Shown here: one piece after another, positions 38,601 to 49,916 of the stretch
Layout of the letters: every line of letters begins with the position of its first letter
Position numbering within the stretch: position 1 is the stretch's first letter
Assembly (NCBI GenBank): GCA_022818135.1
Contig: JAFMSR010000012.1
Coordinates: 10,077,083 to 10,141,082, forward strand
Direction of reading: 5' to 3'
Length of the DNA: 64,000 bases
DNA from: Saxidomus purpurata
Lineage: Eukaryota > Mollusca > Bivalvia > Venerida > Veneridae
Position numbers and translations under genes: made by a program
Notes under the pieces: generated by a model
Told to the model about the DNA's origin: nothing
Database searches by the model: none
The model's input: only the letters and a program-made list of their open reading frames with translations

Positions 38601-39125
38601 CTATACTGATAATGAACATTAATATAATTTTGCAAACCTTTTCTTCATTGCCTTATTCTTTTTCCACAACTTGAAAACTGTACTCAGCATGACCATAACT
38701 ATACGGCTTTTTAAGGATTTCCTTTCACCAAGTAAAATGTACGAAAGTACAACCTTCTGGTAACTTCTTCCCAGCGGGGGGGATTAACCATGTGTAACAT
38801 GGCTCTTGTTGGCAATTGATATACAGGTGAGCGATATAGAACCATCTTGGCCTTTTGTTAAGATTTTAGTATTTTCTTTACAGTTTGCAAGGTTTTCCCT
38901 TTCTAATGAAACTAGTGTTAAAATTGACAGCAAGTGCAATGCATATAAATTAATGAATATAGAAATTTGTAAACGATTGCCTAAAATGTGTTTGATGTTC
39001 AAACTTCTAACAATCTATGTATTTCAGGACGTGGTGGGAGTCGAGGTGGCGGTAGTCGAGGTGGCGGCAGAGGGCGTGGTGGTAGTCGAGGTGGCGGTAG
39101 AGGCAGAGGAAGGGGCCGACGCTAG
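29656..39125 (+). CDS. SNRPD1: Small nuclear ribonucleoprotein Sm D1
   Basis: Four coding exons join in consistent phase: 29656-29669 (MKLV plus two bases of an Arg codon), 33100-33176, 34389-34595 and 39028-39125, giving 131 aa. All introns are GT-AG. The protein shows the Sm1 motif ([20 protein letters not shown]), the [11 protein letters not shown] loop, the Sm2 motif ([14 protein letters not shown]) and PLDTLL, then a C-terminal RG/RGG tail ending GRGRGRGRR. Sm D1 is one of seven proteins of the heteroheptameric ring on U1, U2, U4 and U5 snRNAs; its arginine tail is typically symmetrically dimethylated and helps SMN-dependent assembly. The tail is somewhat longer than in the 119 aa human protein and has Ser-Arg-Gly-Gly-Gly repeats. 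Introns of 3.4, 1.2 and 4.4 kb are full of repeats. Exon 1 is so short that automatic annotation could miss it. AATAAA at 40329 is a candidate poly(A) signal. Confidence 0.95.
30178..30452 (-). pseudogene. Non-LTR retrotransposon reverse transcriptase C-terminal remnant
   Basis: On the minus strand a frame ending at the TAA 30178-30180 contains [17 protein letters not shown], the end-of-ORF2 signature of many non-LTR elements (YSFFPRT-x-WN-LP), followed by a LESFK-type helix. About 50 codons upstream, a shifted frame continues with [12 protein letters not shown], so at least one frameshift is present. It lies antisense in intron 1 of Sm D1. The catalytic YADD region is not visible. Confidence 0.65.
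31039..31920. repeat. Tandem array, about 165-180 bp unit, in Sm D1 intron 1
   Basis: The head is GCCCCCGAAGGGTGGCATAT with CCGTCCGTCCGTGCGTCC. Four to five units follow, each with GTGTCCGGACTGTAACTTTG, CTAGCACATCAAGACGACGT and TCAAAGGTCAAGGTCA, and the end is GGGACAGCTCTTGTTG. Internal units vary at some positions. The ORFs inside are repeat-derived. Confidence 0.9.
32225..32835. repeat. Second array of the same family in Sm D1 intron 1
   Basis: The head is CCCCTAAGGGTGGCACATAT. About three and a half units carry CCGGACTGTAACTTTGTCAT and AGCACATCAAGA, more diverged toward the right end. The standard CTCTTGTT end is not seen. Confidence 0.85.
34615..35285. repeat. Tandem array, about 130 bp unit, in Sm D1 intron 3
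   Basis: The head is ACCCCCACAAAACGAAGTTT plus a G run and GTCGGTCGGTCTG. Four units contain CTCATGAAAGGCTTGAC, TTTGGTACACACGTG and GGGGTCAGTAGGTCAAAGGT. Each unit carries direct AGGTCA-type half sites. The Sm D1 exon 3 reading frame runs into this array only because the donor at 34596 is ignored. Confidence 0.9.
35790..35948 (-). mobile_element. tRNA-derived SINE copy, the most complete one
   Basis: Read on the minus strand it starts with tRNA-like text: GGTTAAGGTGTCGGCCGCTC, then GGTTGCGGGTTCGAGTCCCA (B box). The body shared with 4.13 and 23.4 kb follows. It lies in intron 3 of Sm D1, antisense. Confidence 0.75.
36928..38390. repeat. Tandem array, about 150-165 bp unit, in Sm D1 intron 3
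   Basis: The head is AGCTCATCTGGCTTTGCCAG with GTCCGTCGTCCGTC. About eight units follow with CTGAAACCACAAGGCCTAGA, GCTTAGATATTTGGCATGTA and TCAAAATTGACC. It is the same family as 40.6-41.6 kb. The outer end GTGAGCGATATAGAACCATC lies beyond an inserted repeat, at 38828. Confidence 0.9.
38391..38815. repeat. Dispersed repeat nested in the 36.9-38.9 kb array
   Basis: The head is TATCCCCCCGCCAAAGGCGA with CCGTCCGTCCGTGTCTCC, and the end is GTAACATGGCTCTTGTTGGC. It is the same family as 21.87-22.74 kb. It separates the array body from its end at 38828-38858, implying a younger insertion. Confidence 0.7.
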
Positions 39126-39604
39126 ATTCATCCAAAACATCTTACGTCATCGTCATCCATTGTTAATTGATGTTGTTAACTGTGACACTTGACTTGCAAT
39201 GCAGGTGCATAGAGCAGGGAGTGACATGCCTTCATTTCCATTTTCATCTGTCAAACAGTAGTAGTTTCTTAATGCGCTATGCACCTGAACAATTCCTAAA
39301 GAAAACTGATAGTGGTCCAATTTCTGTGGCAAAGTGAAAAATCTCGCGTGACAATATATCAGGATTTGATGCTAAAAGGCAAAGGAATTTAGGTTTTCAT
39401 AAGGGTCACAGGTACAAGGTGTTTAATGATTGCTCAAACATCTGGGCAGTAAAACTTAATTTCAATAGTATATGTGAACGGTGTCAAAAATGTTCTCATT
39501 CCATACCATTTATGTCACTATTTCGCATTTGTCTTTTTCATTTTATTACTTGTTTTTATTTTCAATGAGTAAGAACTGTGTTCTTAAGTTTTCAGGATAG
39601 ATCA

Positions 39605-39715
39605 TGTGTAAGAAAGGTACATACATGTATATGTGTGTAAGGTACATACATGTATATGTGTGTAAGGTACATACATGTATATGTGTGTAAGGTACATGCA
39701 GGTATATGTGTGTAA
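39605..39715. repeat. Minisatellite, 25 bp unit, in the Sm D1 3' region
   Basis: Four copies of AAGGTACATACATGTATATG plus TGTGT, within the probable 3' UTR of Sm D1. Confidence 0.9.
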
Positions 39716-40328
39716 CTTTTACAATACGTATTAGGAGGCAGCAGCTTGAAGCAATGTGTAAGGTCCAACCTTGCACCCCATTTTTTAACATATTTGTAAG
39801 ATTCTACAAGATATGAATCAAACTTTTGAGGAGACTGGTTTATGTGATACATACATATAGAATGAACTTAATATTGGGACATGAAAGTTGATATCCTTCT
39901 TTCGTAAATATTGCACACCGTAGCCACAAAAGTTTTAACTACAAGTATATCGCGTTCATTCCGTATCATCAACTTGTTGAAATTCTGTAGCTACGGCAGT
40001 TGTACGGCTCACAAAAGTTGACCATAAGTCGGCTAAACTAAAGCTGATAACGTATTTTCCCTGTGCAGATACTAGTAGAATATTCTCTTTCCCGTGTATG
40101 GTTGAATTTTGAAGTAATTCTGGGAAAAAGATAGGTAGTTCACAGATGTACAATCATGTATTAAGAAACGAAGTGGAAAAAAACAAGTTTCATAGCAACT
40201 TCTATATTGCATTGAATTAAGAAGTTGCGGGTAGTTTTAAAATTTCAACTGGGCCTCAGAAGATGAAATTATTACAGCAAGTTGGTGTCCTCGTTTTGAT
40301 TTTTATTTTGTGGAAAGTATACTTTGTA

Positions 40329-40334
40329 AATAAA
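40329..40334 (+). terminator. Candidate poly(A) signal of Sm D1
   Basis: AATAAA lies about 1.2 kb after the Sm D1 stop codon and before the next repeat array at 40602. It is the first canonical signal I see after the stop; use is inferred. Confidence 0.4.
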
Positions 40335-40601
40335 GGAAGATAAAAGTGCACTTTGTCAGTTCCCTCGAAGTCAGCAGTTCATTTCAGTCTATTCCCTTAA
40401 TAGCTATAGTATAGAGGGAAGGAAGTCTGTCCTCAAGAGTTCATCAAGAACATTGTGAACAAATTTCATGGCCAAAGTTTGCACCCATATAACCTTGTTT
40501 TAGGCTCAACAGCAAGTCGCGACAAACTTTCATGATAATTTGGTAAAAATACTGCCCCTAAATTGTTCACAAGGTTTTTCAAAGATTAGACCTGGTTTTT
40601 A

Positions 40602-41632
40602 GCTCACCTGGCACAAAGTGCCAGAGTGAGCTATTAGGATCGCATTCCGTCCGTCCACCATTTCCTTCAAACGACATCTCCTCTGAAATCACTGGGCCAA
40701 TGTTGATGAGACTTAGCAGGGATGTTCCTTGCATGAAGCTCTATCAAAGTTGTTCAAAGAATTCCATTCCATGCAGAACTCTGGTTGCTATGGCAACAAA
40801 TAGGAAAAACTTTAAAAATCTTCTCTGAAACCACAAGGCCTAGAGCTAAGATATTTGGCATGTAGCATTGTCTAGTGGACCTCTACCAAGATTGTTCAAA
40901 TTATGACCCCCGGGTCAAAATTGACCCCGCACCGGGGTTCACTTAGTTTTGCATAGGAATATATAGGATAAACTTTAAAAATCTTCTTCTCTGAAACCAA
41001 AAGGCCTAGAGCTAAGATATTTAGCATGTAGCATTGGCTAGTGGACCTCTACCAAGATTGTTCAAATTATGAGCCCCGGATCAAAATTAACCCCGCACGT
41101 GGGGTCACTTAGTTTTACAAAGGCTTATGTAGGAAAAACTTTAAAAATCTTCTTCTCTGAAACCAAAAGGCCTAGAGCTTAGATATTTGGCATGTAGCAT
41201 TGGCTAGTGGACCTCTTCGAAGATTGTTCAAATTATGACCCTCGGATCAAAATTGATCCCGCACCGGGGGTCACTTAGTTTTACATAGGTTTATATAGTA
41301 AAAACTTTTAAAATCTTCTTTGAAACCACAAGGCCTAGAGCTTAGATGTTTGGCATGTAGCATTGGCTAGTGGACCTCTACCAAGATTGTTCAAATTATG
41401 ACCCCTGTGTCAAAATTGACCCCGCACCAGGGGTCACTTAGTTTTACATAGGCTTATATAGGGAAAACTTTAAAAATCTTTTTCTCTGAAACCACAGCTT
41501 AGATATTTGGCATGTAGCATTGCCTAGTAGACCTCTTCAAAGTTTGTTCAAATTATGCCCTTGGGGTCAAAATTGACCTTGCCGGGGGGGGGGGGATCAG
41601 TTGTTTTACAAAGGCGTATATACGAAAACTTA
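40602..41632. repeat. Tandem array, about 155-160 bp unit
   Basis: The head AGCTCACCTGGCACAAAGTG includes an inverted pair (CACAAAGTGCCAGAGTGAGC), then CCGTCCGTCC and six units with CTGAAACCACAAGGCCTAGA. Its matching end, GTGAGCGATATAGGGCCATC TTGGCCCTCTTG, is displaced to 43710-43742 by the insertion described next. Confidence 0.9.
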
Positions 41633-41635
41633 TTT

Positions 41636-43652
41636 CATGGTTCGCACAGGCCTTGAAAAGTACTTGAATTTGATGCCAAGTCCTTGAAAAGTACTTGAAT
41701 TCTGTGCTGAGAAAAAGTCCTTGAAAAGTACTTGAATTTGAAAAAAAACTAGTGAATTTCTTTAAAAAGTCATTGAATTGGTATGTTCCGCGTAAAAAAC
41801 CTCCAAAATAATTGTAGCATGCCTTAAAATGACGAGAAAACAGTCTTATCTTTTTCTGTTTGAGTCTATCGAACCCATGGTTCGCACAGGCCTTGAAAAG
41901 TACTTGAATTGGAGTCAAGTGCTTGAAAAGTACTTGAATTCTGTGCTGGCAAAAAGTCCTTGAAAAGTACTTGAATTTGAAGATGAAACTAATGAATTTC
42001 TTTAAAAGTCATTGAATTTGTATGTTCTGCGTAAAAAACGTCCAAAATAATTGTATCACGCCTTAAAATGACGAGAAAACAGTCTATAGATACGTATCAG
42101 TCCATCGAACATGCTCACGTGTGATGTATCAACTACGTACCGGATTCGGGGAATTTAGACACGCTTGCTCCGGGAGTGATTTCCCTTTACCAAAAGTCAT
42201 GGTCGCGGAAAATTTGTGAAAATGCATTTTCTCATCGACATTACTCACGAATGATAGTTATAAAGCATGGATAAAGGAATTTAGGGGGAACAAACACAAG
42301 TGTATTTCGTTGTGTTGAATGAATTTATAGACATAGCGCATTATGGGCGAAAATGAATTGAAGAGTCATCAACGAGAAAAAAAGCATTCATTAACATGAT
42401 AAACAAAATCTGACAAATGAACGTTCCAATGAGTCGATACAGTCGTTCCTCATGACAAAAAATTTAGATTTGAATAACAAGTAAATATTGCGATTTTCAA
42501 GACAACATGTATTTTGCTTGATATTAATTTGAATAACCAAGATACATATTACATTGTCTTCCAAATATGATTTAAGGCGACATTTGACTATGTATCCTGA
42601 CATGAAGTCGGATTTTTCGCATCATTTTAGTCCTTGAAAATTAGAAAAAAGTCCTTGAAAAGTACTTGAATTTTGTCTCAGAACTTCTGTATGAACCATG
42701 GAACCTACTCGCATGTGATGTATCAACTACGTACCGGATTCGGGAATTTAGACACGCTTGCTTCCGGAGTGATTTCCCTTTACCAAAAGTCATGGTCGCG
42801 GAAAATTTGTGAAAATTAGCCGAAATAAGTGCATTTTCTCATCGACATTGCTCACGAATGATAGTTATAAGCATGGAAAAAGGATTTTTAGGGGAACAAA
42901 CACAAGTGTACTTGCGTTGTGTTGGATTAACTTACAGACACAGCGCATTATGGGCGGGTGTCAGTGTTTTCGGCTAACTGAAGTTTCGGCTAACTCAATT
43001 TATATAGTAAACATGGAGTGTTTTCGGCTAAGTCAATTAGAGTAACACAATAGGTCAAAAAAGGTGCAATCAAAGGTGTTAATAGATGTGTCAATTAGGT
43101 GCGAATGATATATCAATGACAACTTGTCAATTAAAATGTTTGTTCATATAAATAATAAAAGTCTTTAACATGTTGCAACAATTTTTTTAATTTATATCTA
43201 ATTTAACACTTTTATCGAATATCTTATGATCTATTGTGCAACTCAAATCAACTTAGCCGAAAACACTTTCAGTTTACTATATAAATTCAGTTAGCCGAAA
43301 CTGCAGTTAGCCGAAAACACTAGAAAGTGCGTTGAAGAGTCGTAAACGAGAAGAAAAGCATTTATAAACAAAATCCGACAAATTAACGTTCCAATGAGTC
43401 AATACAGTCGTTCCTCGTGACAAAAATCCAGATTTGAATAAGAAGTAAATATTGAGATTATCAACATGTATTTTTCTCGATATTAATTTGAATAACATAT
43501 TACATTGTGTTCCAAGTATGATTTAAGGTAACATTTGACTATATATCCTGACATGAAGTCAGATTTTGCCCATCATTTTAGTCCTTGAAAATTAGAAAAG
43601 GTCCTTGAAAAGTACTTGAATTTTGTCTCAGAACTTCTGTATGAACCATGTA
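41636..43652. repeat. Duplicated unit with CTTGAAAAGTACTTGAATT ends, inserted in the 40.6 kb array
   Basis: CATGGTTCGCACAGGCCTTG begins copies at 41636 and 41877. The right ends, CTTCTGTATGAACCATG, are at about 42700 and 43650. The body (CGTACCGGATTCGGG, then CATTTTCTCATCGACATT, then CGTTCCAATGAGTC) occurs twice, at 42100-42640 and 42710-43595. The CATGGTTC/GAACCATG termini form a short inverted repeat. No ORF with recognisable motifs is present. Confidence 0.7.
42963..43321. mobile_element. 359 bp inverted-repeat element nested in the duplicated unit
   Basis: The 50-base arms 42963-43012 and 43272-43321 are inverted copies with few mismatches (AGTGTTTTCGGCTAACTGAA on the left). Just inside, a second inverted pair (GTGTTTTCGGCTAAGT at about 43018 and ACTTAGCCGAAAACAC at about 43253) suggests an element inserted into itself. 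The sister copy near 42345 lacks it. No clear target duplication is visible. Confidence 0.75.
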
Positions 43653-44445
43653 TTTGGTATATAACATTATCTAGTGATCTTCAACCAGGCAAGTGGACTT
43701 GTACCAAGGTGAGCGATATAGGGCCATCTTGGCCCTCTTGTTTAGTTTTATCAAACTTGCTCTGTTTCATTAGGACTATGATTAGAATTATTATGTGTGA
43801 GCCAAGTAAACGTGTACAGATACATGTAGGAGGGACATTAAACGATCATTATACACATGGCTGTATTATTTTTAGCTCACTGTTCAGGTAGAGATAATTC
43901 ACAGTGATAAGAAGAACTCCAAACTATACTATAGAATGAAAGATCAAATTTATTTGAAAAAAAATATCGAACAACCATCAACGTAATTTACTGATACTAA
44001 ATTTTAATAAATTATCATTTTACCCACATGCCATTTTAACACAATAACAAACACATGCATGCATAGTTGCATTAATAAATTTGCTAATTAGCATCTGAAT
44101 TGCCACATACCAATGATGCTGATGATAATGACATCTTATAGTTTTCCTATTGTTTAGTTTGAACATTTACAGTGCTGTATGATTTTACTAAACTGGCATA
44201 GGTCATAACTGATTTTTATTACCTATTCTAACATGATCCGCAACTCTTTAGATATAGAGGGAAAGAAGCTCTACATTATTTAACGATAAAATACAACACG
44301 TTTTCCACAGGCAAAACGTGGAGTAAATATCGCACGCGTCGAATCGCATTCAGTGCTTGTACACTACTATGGAATGTTGCTACGCGTCAAACATAGTTCA
44401 AGGTATTTTTCAAAGACTATTTCGTGTTAGAATCGAAATAACAGA

Positions 44446-44555
44446 TGCATTTAATAAAATACAGTCATTCGGATGCGAAAAATTAAATCACTCGTGCTAC
44501 GCACTCGTGATTTAATTACTACGCCTCCAAATTCCTGACTGTACTTTATTAAATG
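44446..44555. mobile_element. Short foldback element
   Basis: The outer arms CATTTAATAAAATACAGTCA and its near-exact inverse (TGACTGTACTTTATTAAATG) enclose a strong central hairpin, AAATCACTCGTG-CTACG-CACTCGTGATTT. No coding content. Confidence 0.7.
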
Positions 44556-45328
44556 ATAAAATACAGGGACACATTTATTATTTCTTAAATCCAACTTTAA
44601 GAAACTAACAACAGTTGTAGTGGACTTAGTGGAAGAAGCATTTGTCGAAATTACATTTATATATAATGGCATGAAACATGAAAATTCTGACACCGGTACT
44701 CCTCCATGCAATAAAAGACGTCAAATTCAAACACAGACTTGGTCTGAAATCTGTGATAATTGAACTATTGATACTATACTAGAGGTAAAATAAGCAGTAA
44801 TTGGTCAAGAATACGTTACATCTGACTGCAAGAGGTCCGGTTGTTTATTTTTGACAAGAGGACGTAATTTAATTGTAAACAAGTTACAGTCACGTTCTCC
44901 ATAGGACCTTGCAGTTCTGAATATCCATTTTCTGGCGTGTTTTCGTCTTTTCACCTTGACATAAAAAATGTTCAAAATGAATCGAGCCTAAAAAGCCTTA
45001 ACTAGAGACAAGCATGTAAAAAGTTTCATAATCACTGGGTCTAACTAAACCTCTAGAGCAGTTTCATGCCTCGGTAATCACCGACTAAAAATTTCTGTCA
45101 AAATTCAAATGAAAATTTCTAGAGGTTGGCAGTGGCAAGTTACAGTAAATGCATGAGGAAATTTAATAAAATATAAATAGTTAAATGGAAATTGCTACTT
45201 GTATAACTGATAAAAGTAAAAATTCCATACCAAAAACAGCAACATATGAATTATGATTGGAAAGTTCTTTAAATGACCTTTAAGGACAAAACATTTCACC
45301 ACATACTGATACTTGCAATCAATGATAT

Positions 45329-45482
45329 AAGAATCTTTCACTGGTTGCATGTGCAGATGGGAATATCTGGCTCGAGGGTAACTGTTTTTGGCGGTAACGA
45401 GGCTCTGCTGAGTTACCGCCAAAACAGTTGCCAGAGAGCGGAATATTCTCATCTGCATGTGCACCCAGTGATAGATTCTTTT
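45329..45482. mobile_element. 154 bp palindromic foldback element, GAGGCTCTGCTGAG apex
   Basis: The left arm AAGAATCTTTCACTGG... pairs with the right arm ...CCCAGTGATAGATTCTT over the whole length. The inner stem is AACTGTTTTTGGCGGTAAC against GTTACCGCCAAAACAGTT. The apex AACGAGGCTCTGCTGAGTT is nearly the same as at 49.98 kb, although the arms differ. Confidence 0.8.
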
Positions 45483-46377
45483 TCTTGCATACCATTTTCT
45501 ACTAAAAGTAGCAGAAATAAAATTAAATTAATGACTTATAATTACGAGCTATTTCCTTGTAGTAATGTACGTATTTACACATTCATTCATAAAAGTAGTT
45601 CTTAAGTCGTCTTACACCTGGGGGTGTAAGATGAGATTTTCCAGCACTGGCAAAAACTGCTGATATCCAGATCTGGTATGCAAGAACATTTATTCTAAAC
45701 AGTGCCAGTAATTTGTTTCTGCTAACATATGCTCGAAAATACTGGAACAAGAGCATTCGTAACACTGATGGATAATCCCAAATGTCTGCATTTTCGGATG
45801 AACAGCACACAAGTTTTGTTCTTGCAAATGAAAACTAAAGTTTCAATTCATTTGCATCAAAAATTGAAATAGTAGACAAGCAAAACAAGATGGCCCTTTA
45901 TCGCTCACCTGGGACTTCTGACAACATGTAACCGAACTTCAAACCTAAACTATATATCATAAACACTAACATTCTGTTTGACCTTGCCAAGGCAAGCCTT
46001 TTGACCAATTTGCTCGATGATTGGGTTGTAAATGTCACCTGTATGGTTTTTAACCAGGTGACTTGGTTACCTCAGATTACCCATATTCAAACTGAACCTA
46101 AATTTCTTCAAGACAATAGTACTGACAAAGTTTCATGACGATAGAATGAAAAATGCAACCATTTGACCTTGTGACTTAATTTTTGTTCCTAGATGACCCA
46201 TGTTTGACCTCTACCAACATTTCATCAAGGCAATCATACTGACCAAGTTTCATGAAGGTCCAATTAAAAATGCAACCTCTATTTTTGTAATTGTGCTTAT
46301 TGGGTCCACGATCCTCTAAAGAGGCTATCATCGGTATGACCCGTTTGCAACCTCTACAGTATACACAAGGTTTTTAG

Positions 46378-47510
46378 CTCGACTATTCGAAGAATAAGGA
46401 GAGCTATCCTAATCACCCGAGCGTCGGCTTCGGCGTAACCACTTGTGTTAAAGTTTGCGTACCACCTCAAATATTTTCAAAGTCCATTGACATATGGCTT
46501 TGAAACTTTGCACACTTGTTCACCATCATGCCCCCAACCTGTACACAGGAGGAGGTAACTCTATCAAGCATTTTGACAAAATTATGCCCCTTTTTCTACT
46601 TAGAGTTTACGTTAAAGTTTGCGTACCACCTCAAATATTTTCAAAGTCTATTGACATATGGCTTTGAAACTTTGCAGGCTTGTTCACCATCGTGCCCCCA
46701 ACCTGTACACAGGAGGAGGTAACTCTATCAAGCATTTTGACAAAATTATGCCCCTTTTTCTACTTAGAATTTACGTTAAAGTTTGCGTACCACCTCAAAT
46801 ATTTTCAAAGTCCATTGACATCTGGCTTTGAAACTTTGCACGCTTGTTCACCATCATGCCCCCAACCTGTACACAGGAGGAGATAACTATCAAGCATTTT
46901 GACAAGATTATGTCCCTTTTTCGACTTAGAATTTACGTTAAAGTTTGCGTACCACCTCAAATATTTTCAAAGTCCATTGACATCTGGCTTTGAAACTTTG
47001 CACGCTTGTCACCATCGTGCCCCCAACCTGTACACAGGAGGAGATAACTATCAAGCATTTTGACAAAATTATGCCCCTTTTTCGACTTGGAATTTACGTT
47101 AAAGTTTGCGTACCACCTCATATTTTCAAAGTCCATTGACATCTGGCTTTGAAACTTTGCACGCTTGTTCACCATCATGCCCCCAACCTGTACACAGGAG
47201 GAGGTCACTGTATCAAGCATTTTGACAGAATTATGCCCCTTTTTCGACTTAGAATTTACGTTAAAGTTTGCGTACCACCTCAAATATTTTCCAATTCAAT
47301 TGTCATCTGGCTTTGAAACTTTGCACACTTGTTGACCATAATGCCCCCAACCTGTACACAGGAGGAGACAACTCTATCAAGCCTTTTGACAGAATTATGC
47401 CCCTTTTTCGACTTAAAATTTACGTTAAAGTTCCAGGATGGATATTATTTTATATTGTCAATCACTGAGAATAGTCGAGCGCGCTGTCTACTGACAGCTC
47501 TTGTTCTATG
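46378..47510. repeat. Tandem array, 161-164 bp unit, six copies
   Basis: The head is AGCTCGACTATTCGAAGAAT. Units start at 46447, 46611, 46775, 46937, 47098 and 47260, with the next start at 47424 (GTTAAAGTTTGCGTACCACC). The end is TGACAGCTCTTGTTC. The repeated ORFs of about 68 codons inside are repeat-derived. Confidence 0.95.
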
Positions 47511-47877
47511 ATTTGACCATGTGACCTAGTATTGGACCCAAGATGACCCCTGTTCGAACTCGAACTAGATTTTATCAAGGTTGTCATTCTGACCAAGTTT
47601 CGGGAAGATCCAGTGAAAAATGCAACCTCTTTTTGCAAATAATGGTTCTTGCTCAATACACTCCCTCTCAATGTCCTCTATCACTCTCTGATGTATCAAC
47701 TTGATCATAGACTTATGCTCATGACAAACATATTACATAAAGGGAGACAATTAAAAATAGCGTCAGTTATGGTTCTCAGTTAGTGTGTAAAGTATCAAGC
47801 CCTTGCATATTTTTCAAGTTAAACTAAATTCTAGATTCTAGAATGGGGTTAGCTAGAGTTATGGTTCTAAATCTAAA

Positions 47878-49031
47878 GGCGGGGTCTCGAACCTAGGTCA
47901 TTCCTGAAAAGTAGGTCACAGAGGGGTCAAAGGTAAAGATAGACCCCAAGTATTATACATTTTCGTGACCTGCTCATCAATACGAAAAGAATGAGGTATC
48001 ACATGACCCGATTCTAGAGAAAAGTTGTTTCACCCCAAAAAAACCGCAAAGGGTATATATAGCCTTAGGAAACTTGCCATTTTCGACAAAAAATATTTTC
48101 CCTCCATTTTCACAGGGATTGTGTATAGATCACTTTCATCGAAGGAATTGCAATTAGAATGAAGATATCTTATTGCAAACTAATTTTATAGCCGTTGTTC
48201 AGGCGGGGTCTCGAGCATAGGTCATACCTGAAAAGTAGGTCACAGAGGGGTCAAAGGTAAAGATAGACCCCAAGTATTACACATTTTCGTGACCTGCTCA
48301 TCAATACGAAAAGAATGAGGTATCACATGACCCGATTCTAGACAAAAGTTGTTTCACCCCCAAAAAAACGCAAAGGGTATATAGCCTTAGGAAACTTGCC
48401 ATTTTCGACAAAAAATATTTTCCCTCCATTTTCACAGGGATTGTGTATAGATCACTTTCATCGAAGGAACTGCAATTAGAATGAAGATATCTTATTGCAA
48501 ACTAATTTTATAGCCGTTTTTTCAGGCGGGGTCTCGAGCATAGGTCATACCTGAAAAGTAGGTCACAGAGGGGTCAAAGGTAAAGATAGACCCCAAGTAT
48601 TATACATTTTCGTGACCTGCTCATCAATACGAAGAGAATGAGGTATCACATGACCCGATTCTAGAGAAAAGTTGTTTCACCCAAAAAAAAACGCAAAGGG
48701 TATATAGCCTTAGGAAACTTGCCATTTTCGACAAAAAATATTTTCCCTCCATTCTCACAGGGATTGTGTATAGATCACTTTCATCGAAGGAACTGCAATT
48801 AGAATGAAGATATCTTATTACAAACTAATTTTATAGCCGTTTTTCAGGCGGGGTCTCGAGCATAGGTCATACCTGAAAAGTAGGTCACAGAGGGGTCAAA
48901 GGTAAAGATAGACCCCAAGTATTATACATTTTCGTGACCTGCTCATCAATACGAAGAGAATGAGGTATCATATGACCCGATTCTAGAGAAAAGTTGTTTC
49001 ACCCGAAAAAAACCGCAAAGGGTATACATAT
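47878..49031. repeat. Tandem array, 322-324 bp unit, four copies
   Basis: Units start at 47878, 48202, 48525 and 48847 (GGCGGGGTCTCGA). Units 2-4 are nearly identical; unit 1 is slightly more diverged at its left edge. Each carries CAGAGGGGTCAAAGGTAAAG and TTTTCGTGACCTGCTCATCA. The fourth unit is interrupted at 49032 by an insert. Confidence 0.95.
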
Positions 49032-49300
49032 AAATACTTTCAATATTCCTCAGGGAATAATAATTATAACTGTTTTTCTATTTAAAACAACTCTTTAATT
49101 CAAATTTTCGGCAATAATGCCTTTTTCAAGAAATTTGTCTACACTTTTTAAAATTCACATGTTGATCATAAATTTGTCTACACTTTTTAAAATTCACATG
49201 TTGATCAACATGTGAATTTTAAAAAGTGTAGACAAATTTCTTGAAAAAGGCATTATTGCCGAAAATTTGAATTAAAGAGTTGTTTTAAATAGAAAAACAG
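49032..49300. mobile_element. Palindromic insert with an 11 bp direct repeat at its borders
   Basis: GGTATACATAT precedes (49021-49031) and follows (49301-49311) the insert, after which the array text (AGCCTTATGAAACTTGCC) resumes. Most of the insert is a perfect or near-perfect palindrome with arms of about 95 bases (49070-49165 and 49206-49300) and a 39-base direct duplication at its centre. A second palindrome made from array sequence (TTGCCATTTTCGACAAAAAA and its inverse) follows at 49325-49370. Confidence 0.75.
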
Positions 49301-49916
49301 GTATACATATAGCCTTATGAAACTTGCCATTTTCGACAAAAAATTTTTTTTTGTCGAAAATGGCAAGTTTCCTAAGGCTATACCCTAGGTATAAATGTAT
49401 AAATGTTCGCTTGATGAATAATTGAAATGTGTTATCTAAATTATATTTTTTTCTCCTTTTTATACGTATATTTAAACAGATGCTATATACATGTATTGTA
49501 AATAACTTTGTCAAAATGCATGTAAAGCAGGAACCGATCTGGCGTGTACAAATGTACATATATTTTGATATTATATATATATATCTCCAGATTATGCAGA
49601 TTTGTTTTCGGAGATGTACAACGTATATAATGGACATAACAGTTAGCAACGCATTGTAATTCACTCTAAAGAGATCTTCCTGAACTGTTGTATGTGCTGA
49701 AGCTGCTCGATCACAGTTTCCGGTGAAAACATTAAATTTCTCCAAAATGAATCACCAGCACACAAAATGTTGCTGCAAAGGCTACAGAATCAACAGCACC
49801 AGTAAAAATTTGCATATATAGAAATTTTAGAAATTCGGTTGAAAATGTTGGCGAGCCCCGCTGTACTACAGCCTTTTAATTGGTAGCGTATAATTTCAAG
49901 AATAAAGTGAATCTAA

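Noticed and set aside
46516..47283. Repeated ORFs of 68-108 codons
   Set aside because: They arise from the 162-164 bp tandem unit and have no protein-like features.
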